Source of the DNA: Sphingobium trunci
Lineage (GTDB): Bacteria > Pseudomonadota > Alphaproteobacteria > Sphingomonadales > Sphingomonadaceae
DNA: 64,000 nucleotides
Assembly (NCBI RefSeq): GCF_022664535.1
Contig: NZ_JAKUJY010000002.1
Coordinates: 186,001 to 250,000, forward strand
Direction of reading: 5' to 3'
Part shown: positions 36,742-46,755 of the stretch, one piece after another
Layout of the letters: the number at the start of each line of letters is the position of its first letter
Position numbering within the stretch: position 1 is the first letter of the stretch
Notes under the pieces: generated by a model
The model's database searches: none
What the model saw: the letters and a program-made list of their open reading frames with translations, nothing else
What the model was told of the DNA's origin: nothing
Program-made: the position numbers and the translations under genes

Positions 36742-36853
36742 AAACAGGCTTGCCCCGTTTCGGGACAGGCCAAGAGGCGCCCATGCGTGGATCGGCGCGC
36801 GCCATCGTGCTAAACAAGCCGTTAACAAATCAGCCAAAACGCGGAGTTCAAGC

Positions 36854-37357
36854 ATGCGGATCCGGAACATCATCCTGGCGGGCACCGGCCTGATGCTCGG
36901 GATGACGGCGCCCGTACTGGCATCCGACGCCCGCCCGCCGCAGGAGGTGCCGCCGGTGGGCGCGGGCTATGACGATGATGTGACTGCGCCAGACAGTCCG
37001 CCGCCGCCGGAAGCGGCGCCGGTCCATCATTATGAAGGACGCTGGAGCGGCACCTGGCGCGATCGGAACGGGAAGGCCTATAGCGGCGAATATGAAGGCC
37101 GCTTCGAAGGTCAGGTCCATGGCGGTCCCGGTGTCGCTTATGACGCGCCGCCTCATGCCGCCGCGCCCCATTGGACCAGCCCGCCGCCTGCGCCGGGTCA
37201 GCCCGTCGTCACAACCACCCAGGCGCCCGGCTATTTCGCGAACGGCTATTATTATCCTGGCGTGACCACCACGACGGTCGTGATCCAACCCGCGGTCAAG
37301 ACCACCCGGACCTATGTCACCGAACGGGTCGTCCGCCGAAGGGTTCACTCGAAATAG
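36854..37357 (+). CDS. exported Pro/Tyr-rich hypothetical protein
   Basis: A 167-residue protein with a signal peptide (MRIRNIILAGTGLMLGMTAPVLA). A Pro-rich segment is followed by a repeat-like YEGRWSGTWRDRNGKAYSGE unit and a YEGRFEGQ motif. The C-terminal part is rich in Thr, Tyr and Val (GYFANGYYYPGVTTTTVV) and ends with basic residues (RVVRRRVHSK). No known enzyme motif is seen. The ribosome site GGAG is well placed. It is probably periplasmic or outer-membrane associated, and its role is unknown. Confidence 0.72.
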   Translation: MRIRNIILAGTGLMLGMTAPVLASDARPPQEVPPVGAGYDDDVTAPDSPPPPEAAPVHHYEGRWSGTWRDRNGKAYSGEYEGRFEGQVHGGPGVAYDAPPHAAAPHWTSPPPAPGQPVVTTTQAPGYFANGYYYPGVTTTTVVIQPAVKTTRTYVTERVVRRRVHSK

Positions 37358-37406
37358 TGTCCTTAGCGGCTTGCAGCCGCGCTGCTGTCGTCCGCCGCCC
37401 CGATTC

Positions 37407-39941
37407 CTAGCCGGCAATGGATTTGGGTGAAGGGACTTCCTGTGCCCAGGGCTGAGGCCTGCCGAGCAGATAGCCCTGTCCGATCGCGCAACCGCGGGCG
37501 AGCAGCAATTCGACCTGCCCCACCGTCTCCACCCCCTCGGCAACCACTTCCATGCCCAGGCTCCCGCCCAGCTTGCCGATGGCATCGACGATGACAGCGT
37601 CGCCAGCATCCTGTTCGATATTTCGAACGAAACTGCGATCGATCTTCAGCACATCCACCGGATATTGTTTCAAATGGCTGAGCGATGCGTAACCCGTACC
37701 GAAATCGTCCAGCGCGATCCGCACGCCGGCCGCCGACAGCCGATGAAGCGCCTGTTCAACCTGTTCAGCTCCGCGTCCGAGAAACACCGTCTCCGTCACC
37801 TCGACCTCGAAATGCTGGGGCTGGACGCCGCAGCGCGCCAGATGAGCCAGGACATAGCCGGCAAAATCATGCTGCATGAAGTCCGCCGCCGACGCGTTGA
37901 TGGCGACCCGTCCCGGATCATGGCCCGCGTGCAGCCAGCGGCGCACATCCCGGACGACATTGGCCAGCATCTTCTCCGTCAGATCCACGGCGATTTCCGC
38001 ATTGTCGAAAGCGGCGGCGATCGAATCGGGCGCATGCACGCCGGTGCGCGGATGCTGCCAGCGGAGGAGCGCTTCATAGCCCAGGATGCGCCCGGTCCTG
38101 AGGTCAACTTTCGGCTGGTAATAAGGCACCACCAGATCGTCAGCGATCGCCTGCCGCGCCATGTGGATCATCGAACTGCGCTGCTGCGCTTCGGCCCGCA
38201 ATGGCGAATGGAACAGCGTCAGCCGCCCCCGGCCCGCCGACTTCGACGCGTAGAGCGCGAGGTCCGCAGCCTTCAGCAATTCGGCCGCATCATCGCCATG
38301 CTCGCCGAAAACCGCGCCGCCAATGCTGACGCTGCAATCGAGCGAGCGGCCATTATGGACATAGGGTCCGCGCACCCCACCCAGCAATTCGGTACTCCAC
38401 GCCACCAGCGCCGCACTGTCGGCAAGCGAGGGCGCGAGCATGCCGAATTCGTCGCCCCCCAGCCGCCCGATCATGGCGTCAGCCGGGGCGCTGGCGGCAA
38501 ATCGCTGGGCAAAGCCGCAAAGCAGAGCGTCTCCGGCGTCATGACCCAGCATGTCATTGGTCCGCTTGAGGTCATCGATGTCGACCAGAACCAGCCCGAA
38601 ACTCTCGCCGCTCCTGCGGGCCTGCTCCGTCATCACCTCCAAGGTTTCCTGCCAAAGCGCCCGGTTGGGCATGTGCGTCATCGGATCATGGGTGGCCGCC
38701 CAACGGATGCGATCCTCGATATTGCGTTCTTCGGTCACGTCCTGGAAGGTGACGATCAGTCGCAGCGGCCGACCGGCCTCGCAAGAGCTGGTCCAGCCGA
38801 TACTCTTGATCCAGCGCAGCGCGCCATTGTCGGCGCGATGGACCCGGAGGGTGGCTTCGAAATGCGGCGGCATCTGGCCGCTGGCCACGGCATCCAGCAT
38901 TCCGGCGAGGCGGGTCCGATCCTCCGGATGTACGATCCGCAAAGCTGTTTCACTGGTCGCTGGTTCGGTAGCGGAGAGACCCAGCATTTGCCGGAATTCG
39001 GGCGACCAGGTGCGCGTACCGGTGGTGGCGTCGAAATCCCATATGCCCAGCCGCGCCGATTGCACCGCCAGGCGAAAGCGCTCCTCACTTTCCGCCAGTT
39101 CACGCTGGGCGACCTTTTGCGCATGGATATCCTCCAGCGTGCCGTACCAGCGCAGGATTTGACCCTGCGCATCCTTGCGCGCTGATGCACGCGCCCGCAT
39201 CCAGCGATAGCTGCCGTCGAGCAGGCGCAGGCGGTAATCGACATCGACCGGGTCGCCCGAAACCAGCTTTTCCGCCCAGACTTCGAGTGTCCGGCCGACA
39301 TCGTCGGGATGCAGGGACGCGATCCACCCCCTCCCCCGCGCCAGTTCCGGTGGCATGCCCGTCAATTCTAGCCAGCGCGGCCCGACTTCATCGATCGCGC
39401 CGTCGGGCGCGGCGGTCCAGGGCACTTGCGGGCTGAGTTCGACCGACCAGCGATAATGCTGCCGGCTTTCCGCCAGGGCTTCGGCCAGCGTCTGGCGGTC
39501 CGGATCGAACCGATCGTCAATATCCTCGATCGTGCCATACCAGAGCGGTGCTTCATCCGGTTCCCCGACCAGCACCATCCGGACGACGCCCCATCTCTTC
39601 GCGCCCGACCGCGATTTCATCCGGACGGGAACGGGATCGGGCCGGGGCGAAGATCGGGCCGCGTCGGCCAGCGCCTTCCAGTCGCGCCGGTCCAGTATCG
39701 ACCGCCAGCCGAAACCGGTTATGTCGCCGGAAAAATGGAGCGAAAACTGGTCGGAGCCGATGTCCCGCGACAGGATGCGGCCGAGTCCATCAGCGATCCA
39801 GCGAACTGCCGGGGGTGAAATTTGCTGGAAGATGGGCGAAAACAGGAGTTCGTTGCGATAGTGCAACATATGCGGGTCGAGCGCGTTCGGCCCGGATTCC
39901 GCCCCGAATTGCCCAAAACGACGATCAGCAAAACGATCCAT
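37407..39941 (-). CDS. PAS-GGDEF-EAL cyclic di-GMP signalling protein
   Basis: An 844-residue soluble protein with no membrane helices. An N-terminal region of unclear type is followed by three PAS/PAC units (about 30-420), a GGDEF diguanylate cyclase domain with an intact GRLGGDEFGM site near residue 494, and an EAL phosphodiesterase domain with YEALLRW (about 620), the DDFGTGYASL loop and AEGVET. Both catalytic sites look intact, so direction of activity depends on PAS sensing. The start at 39941 follows GGGGCC; an ATG at 39869 is an alternative. It faces an exported-protein gene and is the only cyclic di-GMP enzyme in the window. Confidence 0.93.
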   Translation of the reverse strand: MDRFADRRFGQFGAESGPNALDPHMLHYRNELLFSPIFQQISPPAVRWIADGLGRILSRDIGSDQFSLHFSGDITGFGWRSILDRRDWKALADAARSSPRPDPVPVRMKSRSGAKRWGVVRMVLVGEPDEAPLWYGTIEDIDDRFDPDRQTLAEALAESRQHYRWSVELSPQVPWTAAPDGAIDEVGPRWLELTGMPPELARGRGWIASLHPDDVGRTLEVWAEKLVSGDPVDVDYRLRLLDGSYRWMRARASARKDAQGQILRWYGTLEDIHAQKVAQRELAESEERFRLAVQSARLGIWDFDATTGTRTWSPEFRQMLGLSATEPATSETALRIVHPEDRTRLAGMLDAVASGQMPPHFEATLRVHRADNGALRWIKSIGWTSSCEAGRPLRLIVTFQDVTEERNIEDRIRWAATHDPMTHMPNRALWQETLEVMTEQARRSGESFGLVLVDIDDLKRTNDMLGHDAGDALLCGFAQRFAASAPADAMIGRLGGDEFGMLAPSLADSAALVAWSTELLGGVRGPYVHNGRSLDCSVSIGGAVFGEHGDDAAELLKAADLALYASKSAGRGRLTLFHSPLRAEAQQRSSMIHMARQAIADDLVVPYYQPKVDLRTGRILGYEALLRWQHPRTGVHAPDSIAAAFDNAEIAVDLTEKMLANVVRDVRRWLHAGHDPGRVAINASAADFMQHDFAGYVLAHLARCGVQPQHFEVEVTETVFLGRGAEQVEQALHRLSAAGVRIALDDFGTGYASLSHLKQYPVDVLKIDRSFVRNIEQDAGDAVIVDAIGKLGGSLGMEVVAEGVETVGQVELLLARGCAIGQGYLLGRPQPWAQEVPSPKSIAG

Positions 39942-40067
39942 GGACCGGCCCCGATCTATGTTGCATCCTCCACCTCATGGGGATGCACTAGCGGAAAAAG
40001 TTAAATAAGCTTTCCAACGCAATAGGTGGAAAACCATTCATATCGGCGGGAACTTGGATCCCGGCGT

Positions 40068-40886
40068 CTATTTGCGGAAAATCGCGGCCAGTTCGCGCGG
40101 CAGGGGTGGTTCGTCGCGCGATTCGACCGCCTGCACGGCCTGCGCCTGCTCATCGGGATCGAAACGGGTCCAGCCGTTGCGGCTCAGCCGTTCGAGCGGG
40201 CGGTAGCGGATCTTATATTCCATCCGCTGCGATCCTTCGACCCAATAGCCGAGATAGACATAGGGCAGCCCGGCCTTCGCGGCGCGCAGGATATGGTCCA
40301 TGATGATGAAATTGCCCAGACCCTTGCGATCCTCCAGTTCCGTGTCGAAGAAGCTGTAGATCATCGACAGGCCATCGCCCTGCCGGTCGGTGAGGCAGGC
40401 GCCGATCAGCCTGCCGGGGCGGCCATCGACGCCCGGTTCGCGATATTCGACGACATGGCTTTCCACCGGGGTCTGTTCGACCATGTCGGCAAAGTCCATC
40501 TCGTCCATTTCGGTCATGCCGCCGCCCGGATGCCGCGCGCGCAGATAGCGCTGGAGCAGCGCGAACTGCTCCTCGGTCGACCAGGGCTTGCAGGCAGTGA
40601 TGACGAGATCGCTGTTCTTGCGCAGCAATTTGCGCTGGGTCGCATTGGGTTCGAACTCGCCCGCGACCACGCGAACCGATACGCAGGCGGAACAATCGGC
40701 GCAGCTCGGCCGATAGGCGACATTCTGACTGCGGCGGAAACCGATCCGGCCAAGGGCGTCGTTGAGTTCGGAGGCATTGTCGCCGCTGAGTTCGGTGAAG
40801 ACCTTGCGCTCGCTCCGCCCCGGCAGATAGGGACAGGGGCTGGGATTGGTCACGAAGAAACGCGGAAAGCGGAAAGGCGCACTCAC
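40068..40886 (-). CDS. bpt: aspartate/glutamate leucyltransferase (Bpt)
   Basis: Adds leucine from leucyl-tRNA to N-terminal Asp or Glu of proteins, marking them for ClpS-ClpAP degradation. The 272-residue protein is of the ATE/Bpt family: the N-terminal Cys cluster in [13 protein letters not shown], the [20 protein letters not shown] segment, and [20 protein letters not shown] are all typical. The start is GTG at 40886, with GGGGGAG upstream. It is next to ilvA in the same orientation but separated by 133 bases. Confidence 0.93.
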   Translation of the reverse strand: MSAPFRFPRFFVTNPSPCPYLPGRSERKVFTELSGDNASELNDALGRIGFRRSQNVAYRPSCADCSACVSVRVVAGEFEPNATQRKLLRKNSDLVITACKPWSTEEQFALLQRYLRARHPGGGMTEMDEMDFADMVEQTPVESHVVEYREPGVDGRPGRLIGACLTDRQGDGLSMIYSFFDTELEDRKGLGNFIIMDHILRAAKAGLPYVYLGYWVEGSQRMEYKIRYRPLERLSRNGWTRFDPDEQAQAVQAVESRDEPPLPRELAAIFRK

Positions 40887-41019
40887 AACCGCATCTCCCC
40901 CACAGCGCTGCCCGACCCCTGATTCATGAGTCGACTATGCCGTCCCCGGGCGGCTGTGAAAAGTTTATTTACCACGAAAATCGCCTGCAGGGCAGAGGCG
41001 CCTTCCGCGGCGCCCGCCA

Positions 41020-42267
41020 TCAGGCGACCTCGATCGGCGCCACCTCATAGCCGACCTCCCGCAAAGCGGCGATCAGGCGCTCCAGATGGGCGCCGTCGCG
41101 CGTCTCGCACTCGACGTCGAGGCTGAGGCCCTTGGCGGGCAGATTGGTGAAAATCCGCTGGTGCGACAGTTCGAGGATGTTGACCGCTTCCTGGTCGAAG
41201 ATGCGCGCGACATGGAACAGCGCGCCCGGCCGGTCCTGCAGGATGATGCGCAGCCGCGCGAGGCGGCCGGACCGCGCCAGGTCGCGCAGCAGCACATTGG
41301 CCAGCAGGCGCGTGTCGATATTGCCGCCGGTCAGGATCAGGCCGACATTGCGTCCCGCAAATTGATCCCTGTGCGTCAGCAGCGCCGCGAGCCCGGCGGC
41401 CCCCGCCCCCTCCACCACCGTCTTTTCGATCTGGAGCAGCAGGCTGACCGCCTCCTCCAGATGGCGTTCGCTGACCAGCATGACATCGTCCGCCAGCCGT
41501 TCGACGAACCGGCGGGTGAGTTCGCCCGGCTGCTTGACGGCGATCCCCTCCGCCAGCGTGTCGCCGTCGCAGGGCAGGTTCGCGCCCTTGATATAGTCGT
41601 ACATCGACGGATAAAGCTCCGCCTGCACGCCATAGATTTTGATATCCGGCTTCATCGCCTTGGCCGCCGTCGCCACGCCCGAAAACAGGCCGCCGCCGCC
41701 GATCGGGATGACCAGCGTGTCGATCTCCGGCGCGTCCTCCAGCATCTCGAGCGCGACCGTGCCCTGCCCGGCCATGACGTCGGGTTCATCGAAGGGATGC
41801 ACGAAGGTCAGCCCCTGCTCCACCTCCAGCTTGCGGGCATGGGCATAGGCGTCGTCGAACTTCTCGCCATATTGGACCACGGTGGCGCCATGGCCCTGCG
41901 TCTGCGTCACCTTCACCGTGGGGGTGGTGGTGGGCATGACGATGGTGACGGGCACGCCCAGACGCTTGCCATGATAGGCGAGACCCTGCGCATGATTGCC
42001 CGCCGACGCGCCGATCACGCCCTTCGTCTTCGCTGCATCGTCCAGTTGAAGCAGCCGGTTGAGCGCCCCGCGCTCCTTGTAGGCGGCGGTGAACTGGAGA
42101 TTTTCGAACTTCAGATACACTTTGCAGCCGAACATGTTGGACAGCGTCTGGCTGACCAGCGTGGGCGTATGCACGACCGAACCGGAAATGCGCACCCGCG
42201 CCGCCAATATATCATCGACGGAAATGGGCAGCGGCATGGCGGTTTCGATCTTGGTCAAGGTGTTCAT
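41020..42267 (-). CDS. threonine ammonia-lyase with C-terminal ACT domain
   Basis: Deaminates threonine to 2-oxobutyrate, the first step of isoleucine synthesis, or serves in threonine catabolism. The 415-residue PLP enzyme binds the cofactor through Lys64 in AAYKERGALN. It has the Ser/Gly loops GASAGNHAQG and IPIGGGGLFSG, and ends with a single ACT domain (about 335-415). Short single-ACT forms like this lie between the biosynthetic IlvA and degradative TdcB types, so the symbol is left open. It is divergent from the dehydrogenase gene, with 97 bases between the starts. Confidence 0.93.
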   Translation of the reverse strand: MNTLTKIETAMPLPISVDDILAARVRISGSVVHTPTLVSQTLSNMFGCKVYLKFENLQFTAAYKERGALNRLLQLDDAAKTKGVIGASAGNHAQGLAYHGKRLGVPVTIVMPTTTPTVKVTQTQGHGATVVQYGEKFDDAYAHARKLEVEQGLTFVHPFDEPDVMAGQGTVALEMLEDAPEIDTLVIPIGGGGLFSGVATAAKAMKPDIKIYGVQAELYPSMYDYIKGANLPCDGDTLAEGIAVKQPGELTRRFVERLADDVMLVSERHLEEAVSLLLQIEKTVVEGAGAAGLAALLTHRDQFAGRNVGLILTGGNIDTRLLANVLLRDLARSGRLARLRIILQDRPGALFHVARIFDQEAVNILELSHQRIFTNLPAKGLSLDVECETRDGAHLERLIAALREVGYEVAPIEVA

Positions 42268-42364
42268 GCGCGCGCACCTACCCTAAAATTACGGCGGAAG
42301 GAACTGGCACTGACGGAAAACTGTGCCTATGGCTTTCCTGCACGCATTGAAATGCATGAGGCAT

Positions 42365-43234
42365 ATGGCACATATCGCTTTTATCGGCCTGGGCGTCATG
42401 GGCGGCCCGATCGCAGGGCATCTGGCCAAGGCCGGTCATCAGATGACGGTATATAATCGCTCCATCGGCAAGGCGAAAAGCTGGGCCGAGGCCTATGGCG
42501 GGGCGGTCGCGGTCAGCCCGGCCAAGGCGGCCGAATATGCCGATATCGTCATCAGCTGCGTCGGGACGGACGACGATCTGTCGCAGGTGACGCTGGGCCG
42601 CGACGGCGCGTTTCGCGCGATGAAGCCCGGCGGTCTCTATATCGATCATACCACGGTGTCGGCGCGGATCGCACGGCAGCTCTATGTCGAGGGCGAGAGC
42701 CGTGGCCTCTATTTCGTGGACGCCCCCGTCACGGGAGGGCAGGCGGGCGCCGAGAAGGGCACGCTGGCCGTCATGTGCGGCGGCAGCAAGCCCGCCGTCG
42801 ACGCCGCGAAGATCGTGATGCAGGCCTATAGCTCGCGCATCGTCCATGTCGGCCGGGCGGGTTCGGGCCAGACCGCCAAGATGGTGAACCAGATCTGCAT
42901 CGGCGGCGTGGTGCAGGGCCTGGCCGAAGCGCTGCGCTTTGCCCAGGCGGCGGAACTCAATCTCGACAAGCTGTTCGAGGCCATTTCGGGCGGCGCGGCG
43001 CAAAGCTGGCAGATGGACAATTATTGGAAGACGATGGCGGCGGACAGTTTCGATTTCGGATTCGCGGTGGACTGGATGCGCAAGGATCTGGGGCTGGCGC
43101 TGGAGGAGGCGCGGGCCAATGGCGCGACCCTGCCGGTGACGGCGCTGATCGACCAATTCTATGCCGATGTGCAGGCGATGGGCGGCCACCGGCAGGACAC
43201 CAGTTCCCTGGTACGGCGGATCACGCGGGCATGA
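42365..43234 (+). CDS. beta-hydroxyacid dehydrogenase (3-hydroxyisobutyrate dehydrogenase family)
   Basis: A 289-residue NAD(P)-dependent enzyme. The Rossmann glycine motif IAFIGLGVMGGPIAGHL begins the protein, DAPVTGGQAGAEKG is the substrate loop, and the catalytic Lys lies in GSGQTAKMVNQI. The family acts on 3-hydroxyisobutyrate, tartronate semialdehyde or related acids; the substrate here is unknown. The ATG at 42365 is used; another at 42356 lies three codons upstream. Its stop overlaps the amidohydrolase start by four bases, so the two are coupled, which hints at a shared catabolic route. Confidence 0.88.
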   Translation: MAHIAFIGLGVMGGPIAGHLAKAGHQMTVYNRSIGKAKSWAEAYGGAVAVSPAKAAEYADIVISCVGTDDDLSQVTLGRDGAFRAMKPGGLYIDHTTVSARIARQLYVEGESRGLYFVDAPVTGGQAGAEKGTLAVMCGGSKPAVDAAKIVMQAYSSRIVHVGRAGSGQTAKMVNQICIGGVVQGLAEALRFAQAAELNLDKLFEAISGGAAQSWQMDNYWKTMAADSFDFGFAVDWMRKDLGLALEEARANGATLPVTALIDQFYADVQAMGGHRQDTSSLVRRITRA

Positions 43235-44994
43235 AGGCTGCATGGTGGGCGGCGGTCGCCGCGTTTTCCCGGCCGGTTCTGGTCCTGCCGGTTCTGGCCC
43301 CCGCCGTTCTGGCCCTCTCCGTTCTGGCCCTTCCCGTTCCGGCCGTCGCTTCGGGCGTGATCGACAATGTGAACGGCATCGCGCTGGACGCCGATGGCCG
43401 CATCCTGCGGTTCAGGGCGCTGACCATCGACGATGAGGGCAAGGTCGAGGCGCTGCTGCCCGACCGCTATCAGGAGCCCGAACAGCCGCGCCCGAAGAAG
43501 CGCAGGAAGAATGAGCCGGAACCGGCCCTGCCCAAAAGGCTCGCCTTCAAGCTGGACGCGGGCGGCAAGACGCTGATTCCCGGCCTGATCGACGCCCATG
43601 GGCATGTGATGGGCTATGGCCTGTCGCTGATCACGCTGGACCTGTCGGACACCAGGTCGCTGGCCGAGGCGCAGGCGAAGATCCGCGCCTATGCCGCCGC
43701 GGGCACGGGCCGGAAATGGATCATCGGCACCGGCTGGAACCAGGAGGCATGGGGCCTTGGCCGCTTCCCCACCGCCGCCGAACTGGATGCGGCGGTCAGC
43801 GACATTCCGGTCTGGCTGGAGCGGGTGGACGGCCATGCGGGCTGGGCCAATTCGCTGGCGATCAAGGCGGCGGCCGTCACGGCGGCGACCAAAGCGCCGG
43901 CGGGCGGCCGCATCGAGATGGCGGGCGGCAAGCCCGCGGGCGTGTTCGTCGACAAGGCGATGGAGTTGGTGACGAGGGTGGTGCCGCCGCCCGCGCCCAA
44001 GGACCGCGACATCGCGCTGGAAAAGGCGCAGCAGGCGCTGTTGCGGCAGGGCATTACCGGCATTGCCGACATGGGCACCAGCATCGAGGACTGGCAGGCC
44101 TTCCGGCGGTCGGCGGATCGTGGCGCCCTGCGGGTGCGGATCATGTCCTATGCGCTGGGCCTCGACAATATGGTGCTGATCGCCGGGCCGGAGCCGACGC
44201 CCTGGCTGTATGACGACCATCTGCGCATGGGCGGGATCAAGCTGATCCTGGACGGCGCGCTGGGATCGCGCGGGGCGTGGCTGAAAGCGGACTATGCCGA
44301 CGCGCCGGGGCAGCGGGGACTGCCGATGATCCCCTCCACCCCATTGCGCAATGTCATGAGCCGGGCGGCGATGGACAATTTCCAGATCGCCGTCCACGCC
44401 ATCGGCGACGCGGCGAACAGCGAGATTCTGGACGCGATCCAGGAACTGAGCGAAACCTACAAGGGCGACCGGCGCTGGCGCATCGAACATGCGCAGATCG
44501 TGGACCCCGCCGAACTGCCGCGCTTCGGCCGGTTCGGCATCATTGCGTCGATGCAGCCGGTGCACCAGACGTCGGACTGGCGCATGGCGACGGCCCGGCT
44601 GGGCGACGCCCGGCTTAAGGGCGCCTATGCGTGGAAGGCGATGCTGGACAATCGCGTTCCCCTGGCCTTCGGGTCGGACGTGCCGGTGGAGAGCCCCAAT
44701 CCCTTCGCGGGCATAGCCGCCGCCATGAGCCGGGAGGATGCGACGGGCCAGCCCGCGGGCGGCTGGATGCCGGAGCAGCGGGTGAGCTTTACGGCAGCGC
44801 TCGACGGATTTACGCGGCAGGCAGCCTATGCGGGCTTTGCGGAAACGCGTTTCGGCAGCCTGATTCCGGGGCAGCGGGCGGATTTCCTGCTGATCGACCG
44901 CGACATTTCCGCCGCCAGCGCCAACGATATCCGCGCGACGCAGGTGCTGGAAACATGGATCGGCGGCAAGCGGGTCTATGTGAAGGGGCAATGA
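43231..44994 (+). CDS. secreted amidohydrolase (YtcJ-like)
   Basis: A 587-residue amidohydrolase with an unusually long hydrophobic signal segment built from five PVLVL-type repeats (residues about 15-39). Metal ligands appear in LIDAHGHVMGY near residue 126, a later NFQIAVHAIGDAA, RWRIEHAQIV and the Asp of AFGSDVPVES. This fits the YtcJ-like group, which hydrolyses formamides or acylated amines. The region between the signal and the domain includes a Lys/Arg-Pro-rich piece (EQPRPKKRRKNEPEP). The ATG overlaps the dehydrogenase stop. It ends six bases from the convergent GT-C-like gene. Substrate is unknown. Confidence 0.86.
   Translation: MKAAWWAAVAAFSRPVLVLPVLAPAVLALSVLALPVPAVASGVIDNVNGIALDADGRILRFRALTIDDEGKVEALLPDRYQEPEQPRPKKRRKNEPEPALPKRLAFKLDAGGKTLIPGLIDAHGHVMGYGLSLITLDLSDTRSLAEAQAKIRAYAAAGTGRKWIIGTGWNQEAWGLGRFPTAAELDAAVSDIPVWLERVDGHAGWANSLAIKAAAVTAATKAPAGGRIEMAGGKPAGVFVDKAMELVTRVVPPPAPKDRDIALEKAQQALLRQGITGIADMGTSIEDWQAFRRSADRGALRVRIMSYALGLDNMVLIAGPEPTPWLYDDHLRMGGIKLILDGALGSRGAWLKADYADAPGQRGLPMIPSTPLRNVMSRAAMDNFQIAVHAIGDAANSEILDAIQELSETYKGDRRWRIEHAQIVDPAELPRFGRFGIIASMQPVHQTSDWRMATARLGDARLKGAYAWKAMLDNRVPLAFGSDVPVESPNPFAGIAAAMSREDATGQPAGGWMPEQRVSFTAALDGFTRQAAYAGFAETRFGSLIPGQRADFLLIDRDISAASANDIRATQVLETWIGGKRVYVKGQ
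43273..43347 (+). repeat. five 15-base tandem repeats in the amidohydrolase signal region
   Basis: Five consecutive 15-base units share the core GTTCTGGCC (first and last units diverged) and encode PVLVL, PVLAP, AVLAL, SVLAL and PVPAV. The repeats keep the reading frame and lengthen the hydrophobic core of the signal peptide. Copy number could vary by slippage. Confidence 0.8.
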
Positions 44995-45000
44995 TGCCCC

Positions 45001-46755
45001 TTACAACACATTCCCGGCTGCATTGAAGGCGTCCTCCTCGGTCTCCGGCAGGGGCGGCTGGACCGGCTTGTCGCAATCCTCTTCCTTCATATGCGCGCGC
45101 AGCGAGTCCATGCGCCCCAGGTTCCAGCGCGCGAGCGGCACGCCCAGCGGACGGAATTCCGCGCGGTCGAACAGTTCCACCACATAATTTTTGCAGAGAT
45201 TGTCGACCTGATCCAGCGTCAGCATGCCCAGGTTCATGACCATGGGCTTGCCCGGCACGCCATTGCGGCCCCGGACCAGATCGGTGACGTAGAGGCCTCC
45301 GCGCGGATCGACCAGCACGACATCGGCCTTCGACGCGTCGATCATGCGATGGCTGGCCGCATAGGGCGCCACGAAGGCATGGGTGCGCCAGACGAGGAAG
45401 GCGCTGCCGAACAGGGTGATGAAGAAGCCGATGAACAGCGGCCGCATCGCGGCGGGCCGGAAACGCGCCCATCCCAGCCCCGCGAGCAGGCAGAACGGCC
45501 CGATGAAGCCATGGGCATAGCGAAAGCCCCAGCCATAGCCCTGGGCCAGGGCGAAGGCGCAACCGGCAAAGCAGCCCAGCGCCAGCGGCAGCGCGATCTC
45601 CTGCCCCCGGATCGCCTTGCGCCAGTGCATCGCGGACACGCCCAGCGCCGCCAGCGGCACCATGAGGATATTGTTCCAGGCGGCGAAGCGGCTGAGATTG
45701 ACCAGCGGCTGCCAGCGGTCGCCCAGCCGCTCGAACAGGCTGCCGACCTTGTCCGCCACGCCGGCCGAGGGCCGGATATCGGTGGGCTGTCCCAGCAAAT
45801 GGGTGAGGAAGGCGGGCCAGAGCTTTGCCCAGACGATGACGATCGCCGCCAGCACAAGGATGTGGAAGAAGGCCACTTTCCAGCGGCGCCCCAGCAGCAT
45901 CCACAGGATGAAGGGCGCAATGAAGATCGGCGGGAAATGCCATTGATGCAGCCCCGCCGCCGCCAGCGCGACGACTCCCGCGCCCAGATGCCCGAGCAGC
46001 CCGCCGCGCAGCACCAGGGCGAGCCAGACCATGTTGAGCGCGAAATGGCCGGTCATGGCATAGGGCGTCATCGCCGTGACCCAGAGCTGGGCGGAGGACA
46101 GGCCGAGCAGCATCGTCACCCATACCGCGTCCGGACGATCGGGGAAGAGGTGCAGCGCCACCCGCCACAGCGCGAGGAGGCCCGCGATCAGCAGCACCGG
46201 TCCCGCCAGATTGGGGTCGCCCAATCGCCAGAACAGCGCCTGGATCGCGCTGTTCACCGGCAGATAGGCGGCCGTCCAATAATCCGCCGCGCCGAAGGGC
46301 GAGAAGAATTCGGGCATGATCGCCCGGCGATAACCCTCCCACTCGAGCGGGATCGGCCGGGCCAGGAAACCTTCCCGCATATAGGCGGCGGCGAAGCGCG
46401 CCACTTCCTCGTCGCGGGAGATGGAATAGTCCTGGAACAGCCAATAATGGCCCGCCCAGGCGACCAGCCCGAACAGCAGGACCAGCGGCACCATCACCCG
46501 CGCCCTCGGCAGGGGAAGGCGCCAGCCCAGCCCTTCGGCAAAGGGCGCCGCCAGCGTCAGCAGCAGCAGGGCGCCCAGCAAGGCGGGGAAATCCTGGTCC
46601 AGGAACAGGATGACCGGAAGGCTGATCCCCTGCCGGTAGGTCACATGCCAGAGGAAGGTCGCGCCGAGCCACAGCGTCAGGCCGATCGCGCCCGCCAGGA
46701 ACAGGCGGGATGCGCTGATCCAGCGCGGCTTGGCAGGGCGCGGCGCGGCGTCCAT
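45001..46755 (-). CDS. GT-C-like polytopic membrane protein of the polysaccharide locus
   Basis: A 584-residue protein with about 11-13 membrane helices and a soluble C-terminal ~120 residues. The early loop contains SISRDEEVARF (about residue 112), the acidic motif found in the first periplasmic loop of GT-C glycosyltransferases that use lipid-linked sugars, such as PMT/ArnT. The position at the 3' end of the exopolysaccharide operon, overlapping the FkbM gene by one base, supports a glycosyl-transfer role, but no closer family is recognised. A short Arg/Pro-rich N-terminus precedes the first helix. It converges on the amidohydrolase gene. Confidence 0.68.
   Translation of the reverse strand: MDAAPRPAKPRWISASRLFLAGAIGLTLWLGATFLWHVTYRQGISLPVILFLDQDFPALLGALLLLTLAAPFAEGLGWRLPLPRARVMVPLVLLFGLVAWAGHYWLFQDYSISRDEEVARFAAAYMREGFLARPIPLEWEGYRRAIMPEFFSPFGAADYWTAAYLPVNSAIQALFWRLGDPNLAGPVLLIAGLLALWRVALHLFPDRPDAVWVTMLLGLSSAQLWVTAMTPYAMTGHFALNMVWLALVLRGGLLGHLGAGVVALAAAGLHQWHFPPIFIAPFILWMLLGRRWKVAFFHILVLAAIVIVWAKLWPAFLTHLLGQPTDIRPSAGVADKVGSLFERLGDRWQPLVNLSRFAAWNNILMVPLAALGVSAMHWRKAIRGQEIALPLALGCFAGCAFALAQGYGWGFRYAHGFIGPFCLLAGLGWARFRPAAMRPLFIGFFITLFGSAFLVWRTHAFVAPYAASHRMIDASKADVVLVDPRGGLYVTDLVRGRNGVPGKPMVMNLGMLTLDQVDNLCKNYVVELFDRAEFRPLGVPLARWNLGRMDSLRAHMKEEDCDKPVQPPLPETEEDAFNAAGNVL

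Noticed and set aside
43159..44991. Long reverse-strand open frame (610 codons) opposite the secreted amidohydrolase
   Set aside because: Composition typical of an antisense shadow (Arg/Gly/His-rich, no motif); the sense gene is well supported.
44810..46672. 620-codon reverse-strand frame overlapping the GT-C-like gene
   Set aside because: It is a different frame of the same strand, poor in membrane helices, while the chosen frame has regular helices and couples to the FkbM gene.
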